Made by a program: the position numbers and the translations under genes. Below are positions 6,282 through 7,484 of a DNA stretch of 7,484 bases, piece by piece. Under the pieces are notes generated by a model. That model saw only the letters and a list, made by a program, of their open reading frames with translations. It had not been told where the DNA came from and ran no database searches. Source of the DNA: Acidobacteriaceae bacterium (lineage in GTDB: Bacteria > Acidobacteriota > Terriglobia > Bryobacterales > Bryobacteraceae); the NCBI GenBank assembly GCA_019244945.1, contig JAFASD010000471.1, positions 1 to 7,484 on the forward strand, read 5' to 3'. The stretch's first letter is position 1, and each line of letters opens with the position of its first letter.

Positions 6282-6911
6282 ATGGGCACGCAGCTCCTTC
6301 CGTTGTTTCCCCTTTCAGTGGTGCTGCTCCCGGCCACGCCGTTACCGCTCCACATCTTCGAGGACCGGTACAAGGAGATGATGGGCGACATCATTCCGGC
6401 GCGAAGCGAATTCGGAGTTGTACTTGCGAAGGACGATGGGATCGTGAATGTGGGATGTACGGCGACTGTTGACCGCGTCGTGCAGCGATATCCGGATGGG
6501 CAACTGGACCTAGTTGCGATAGGCCAGCGCCGGTTTCAGGTTTTGTCGCTGGATGAAGAGAAATCCTACTTGCGCGCCAGCGTCGAGTATTTCAACGACG
6601 AAGAGGCGGGCGAAGTGCCGGTCGATCTGCGGAAGAAAGCGATCGCCGGTTATCAGCGTTTGCGCGACATCGAAAAACCGAGCGTTATCATTGAGCCCCG
6701 TTTGGAAGGGCCGCAATTGAGCTTTCAGCTCGCGCAGTTCATAGCGGATCTCGACAAGCGGCAGACCGTCCTCTCGTTGCGTTCCGAGGTGGAACGATTG
6801 GAATTTCTAGTCAACATTCTGCCCGATTACATCGTCCAGCGGGAACGCATCACGCTGGCGAAAAGGGTCGCGCCACTCAATGGCCACGCAAAACACATCA
6901 CGGGCCAATAG
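6282..6911 (+). CDS. Stand-alone LON N-terminal (substrate-binding) domain protein
   Basis: The 209 residues match the LON N-terminal (PUA-like plus helical) domain of Lon proteases, with no AAA+ ATPase and no Ser-Lys protease domain. Marks are LPLFPL (6-11), LPLHIFEDRYKEM (21-33), FGVVLAK (44-50), a VNVGCTATVDRV strand pair (55-66), AIGQRRFQVL (79-88), and a helical C-terminal half (about 112-195) ending in the LVNILPDYIVQR segment. ATG 6282 puts the conserved LPLFPL at residue 6, as usual. An alternative TTG at 6225 has a better ribosome-site sequence (AAGGAG, 6217-6222) but only a 2-nt spacer, and would overlap the aroK ATG. The stand-alone family is widespread. It is thought to bind unfolded or specific proteins, but its job is not settled, and proteolysis by this protein alone is excluded by the missing domains. 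The stop lies 32 bp inside the following HAD gene. Confidence 0.92.
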   Translation: MGTQLLPLFPLSVVLLPATPLPLHIFEDRYKEMMGDIIPARSEFGVVLAKDDGIVNVGCTATVDRVVQRYPDGQLDLVAIGQRRFQVLSLDEEKSYLRASVEYFNDEEAGEVPVDLRKKAIAGYQRLRDIEKPSVIIEPRLEGPQLSFQLAQFIADLDKRQTVLSLRSEVERLEFLVNILPDYIVQRERITLAKRVAPLNGHAKHITGQ

Positions 6912-7484
6912 AGGAAGATTCGCGTCGACCCGTCAAAACCTGATTTTCGATGCGGATGACACGCTGTGGGAAAACAACATCTACTTCGAAGCTGCTTTCG
7001 ATCAATTCTGCGAGTACCTGGCGCACTCCTCGATGACACCGGAAGAAGTGCGAGCTGTCCTTGACGAACTCGAGATCGCGAACGCCAAAATCTATGGCTA
7101 CGGCTCTCGAAAATTTGCGCGTAACCTGGCCGCTTGCTATCAACATTTAGCCGAGCGTGACATTTCCGATAGCGATCTCGAAATCGTCATGGATTTTGCG
7201 CACAAGATTCTCGATAAACCAATCGAGCTCATTGAAGGGGTTGCGGAGACTGTCGCGGATCTTTCTTCGAGGCATGACTTGACTCTTTTTACGAAAGGCG
7301 ATCCCGAAGAACAACGGCTCAAGATTGACCGCTCCGGTCTGGCGTGTTATTTCCAACATGCGGCGATCGTGAAAGAGAAAGACGCGCCGGCTTATCGTGA
7401 ACTGGCGCAAGAACGAGGTTTTCATCCGGATAACACCTGGATGATCGGCAACTCTCCAAAATCCGACATCAACCCAGCTTTGGC
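6880..7484 (+). CDS. HAD-superfamily hydrolase, 3'-truncated
   Basis: The frame opens at ATG 6880 and is still open at the window end; 201 full codons are visible. HAD motif I is FDADDTLW with nucleophile D24 and acid/base D26. Motif II is LFTKGD with T138. Motif III is the lysine of VKEKDAPAY (K165 or K167). Motif IV is MIGNSPKSDINPA, with N191 in the place often held by Asp and D196 as the second acid. A helical stretch (about 37-118) between motifs I and II fits a C1 cap. These features predict a Mg-dependent phosphatase or related hydrolase acting on a small cytoplasmic substrate, which cannot be named. The first 20 residues before the motif I strand are unusually long and polar. No other start codon lies in frame between 6880 and motif I, so the 32-bp overlap with the LON-domain gene seems real. 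AAGGG at 6863-6867 is a distant ribosome-site candidate. Confidence 0.9.
   Translation, partial: MATQNTSRANRGRFASTRQNLIFDADDTLWENNIYFEAAFDQFCEYLAHSSMTPEEVRAVLDELEIANAKIYGYGSRKFARNLAACYQHLAERDISDSDLEIVMDFAHKILDKPIELIEGVAETVADLSSRHDLTLFTKGDPEEQRLKIDRSGLACYFQHAAIVKEKDAPAYRELAQERGFHPDNTWMIGNSPKSDINPAL

Noticed and set aside
6282..6911. A Lon protease fragment or pseudogene
   Set aside because: The protein ends cleanly after a complete N-terminal domain and matches the length of the known stand-alone family; the sequence after it is another intact gene, not a decayed ATPase.
1..7484. A defence system, prophage or mobile element
   Set aside because: No integrase, transposase, nuclease-toxin, repeat array or phage gene is visible; the genes are housekeeping or envelope-related.

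Overview
This 7.5 kb window is a densely packed stretch of bacterial chromosome of moderately high GC. It carries eight protein-coding genes, two of them cut by the window edges. I see no tRNA, rRNA, CRISPR array, insertion sequence, attachment site or replication origin, and no gap over 120 bases without a gene. The gene flavour suggests a soil-type bacterium, most likely Acidobacteriota or a similar phylum. The hints are a long DUF4097-type beta-repeat protein, the form of the RecG N-terminus, and a secreted NQQDRIAQG-repeat protein. This placement is inferred from remembered family resemblance and was not tested.

Left part (1-1741). A 5'-truncated DUF4097-like beta-strand repeat protein on the + strand converges on a small secreted protein on the - strand. 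The small protein consists of two 75-residue direct repeats. The 15-bp gap and the end of the first gene hold overlapping hairpins, one followed by six T residues. A 117-bp spacer (1625-1741) separates the small secreted gene from the divergent recG.

Middle part (1742-6225). recG (replication-fork and recombination helicase) and rsmD (16S rRNA guanine-N2 methyltransferase) form a tight + strand pair with a 3-bp gap. They meet, tail to tail with a 15-bp overlap, a - strand pair made of shikimate kinase (aroK) followed by a MOFRL-type D-glycerate 2-kinase. The - strand pair is joined by a TGATG stop/start overlap, so coupled translation is likely. Glycerate 2-kinase makes 2-phosphoglycerate, one step before phosphoenolpyruvate. 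The shikimate pathway uses phosphoenolpyruvate at two steps, so a metabolic link is conceivable.

Right part (6226-7484). Divergent from aroK is a stand-alone LON N-terminal (substrate-binding) domain protein without ATPase or protease domains. Its 3' end overlaps by 32 bp a HAD-superfamily hydrolase gene that runs off the window with all four catalytic motifs visible.

Most of the window is ordinary housekeeping sequence, and I found no convincing new multi-gene system. The points most worth a second look are the repeat protein with EF-hand-like spacing, the double-cysteine P-loop of the shikimate kinase, the LON/HAD overlapping pair, and the hairpins that span stop codons at both convergent junctions.
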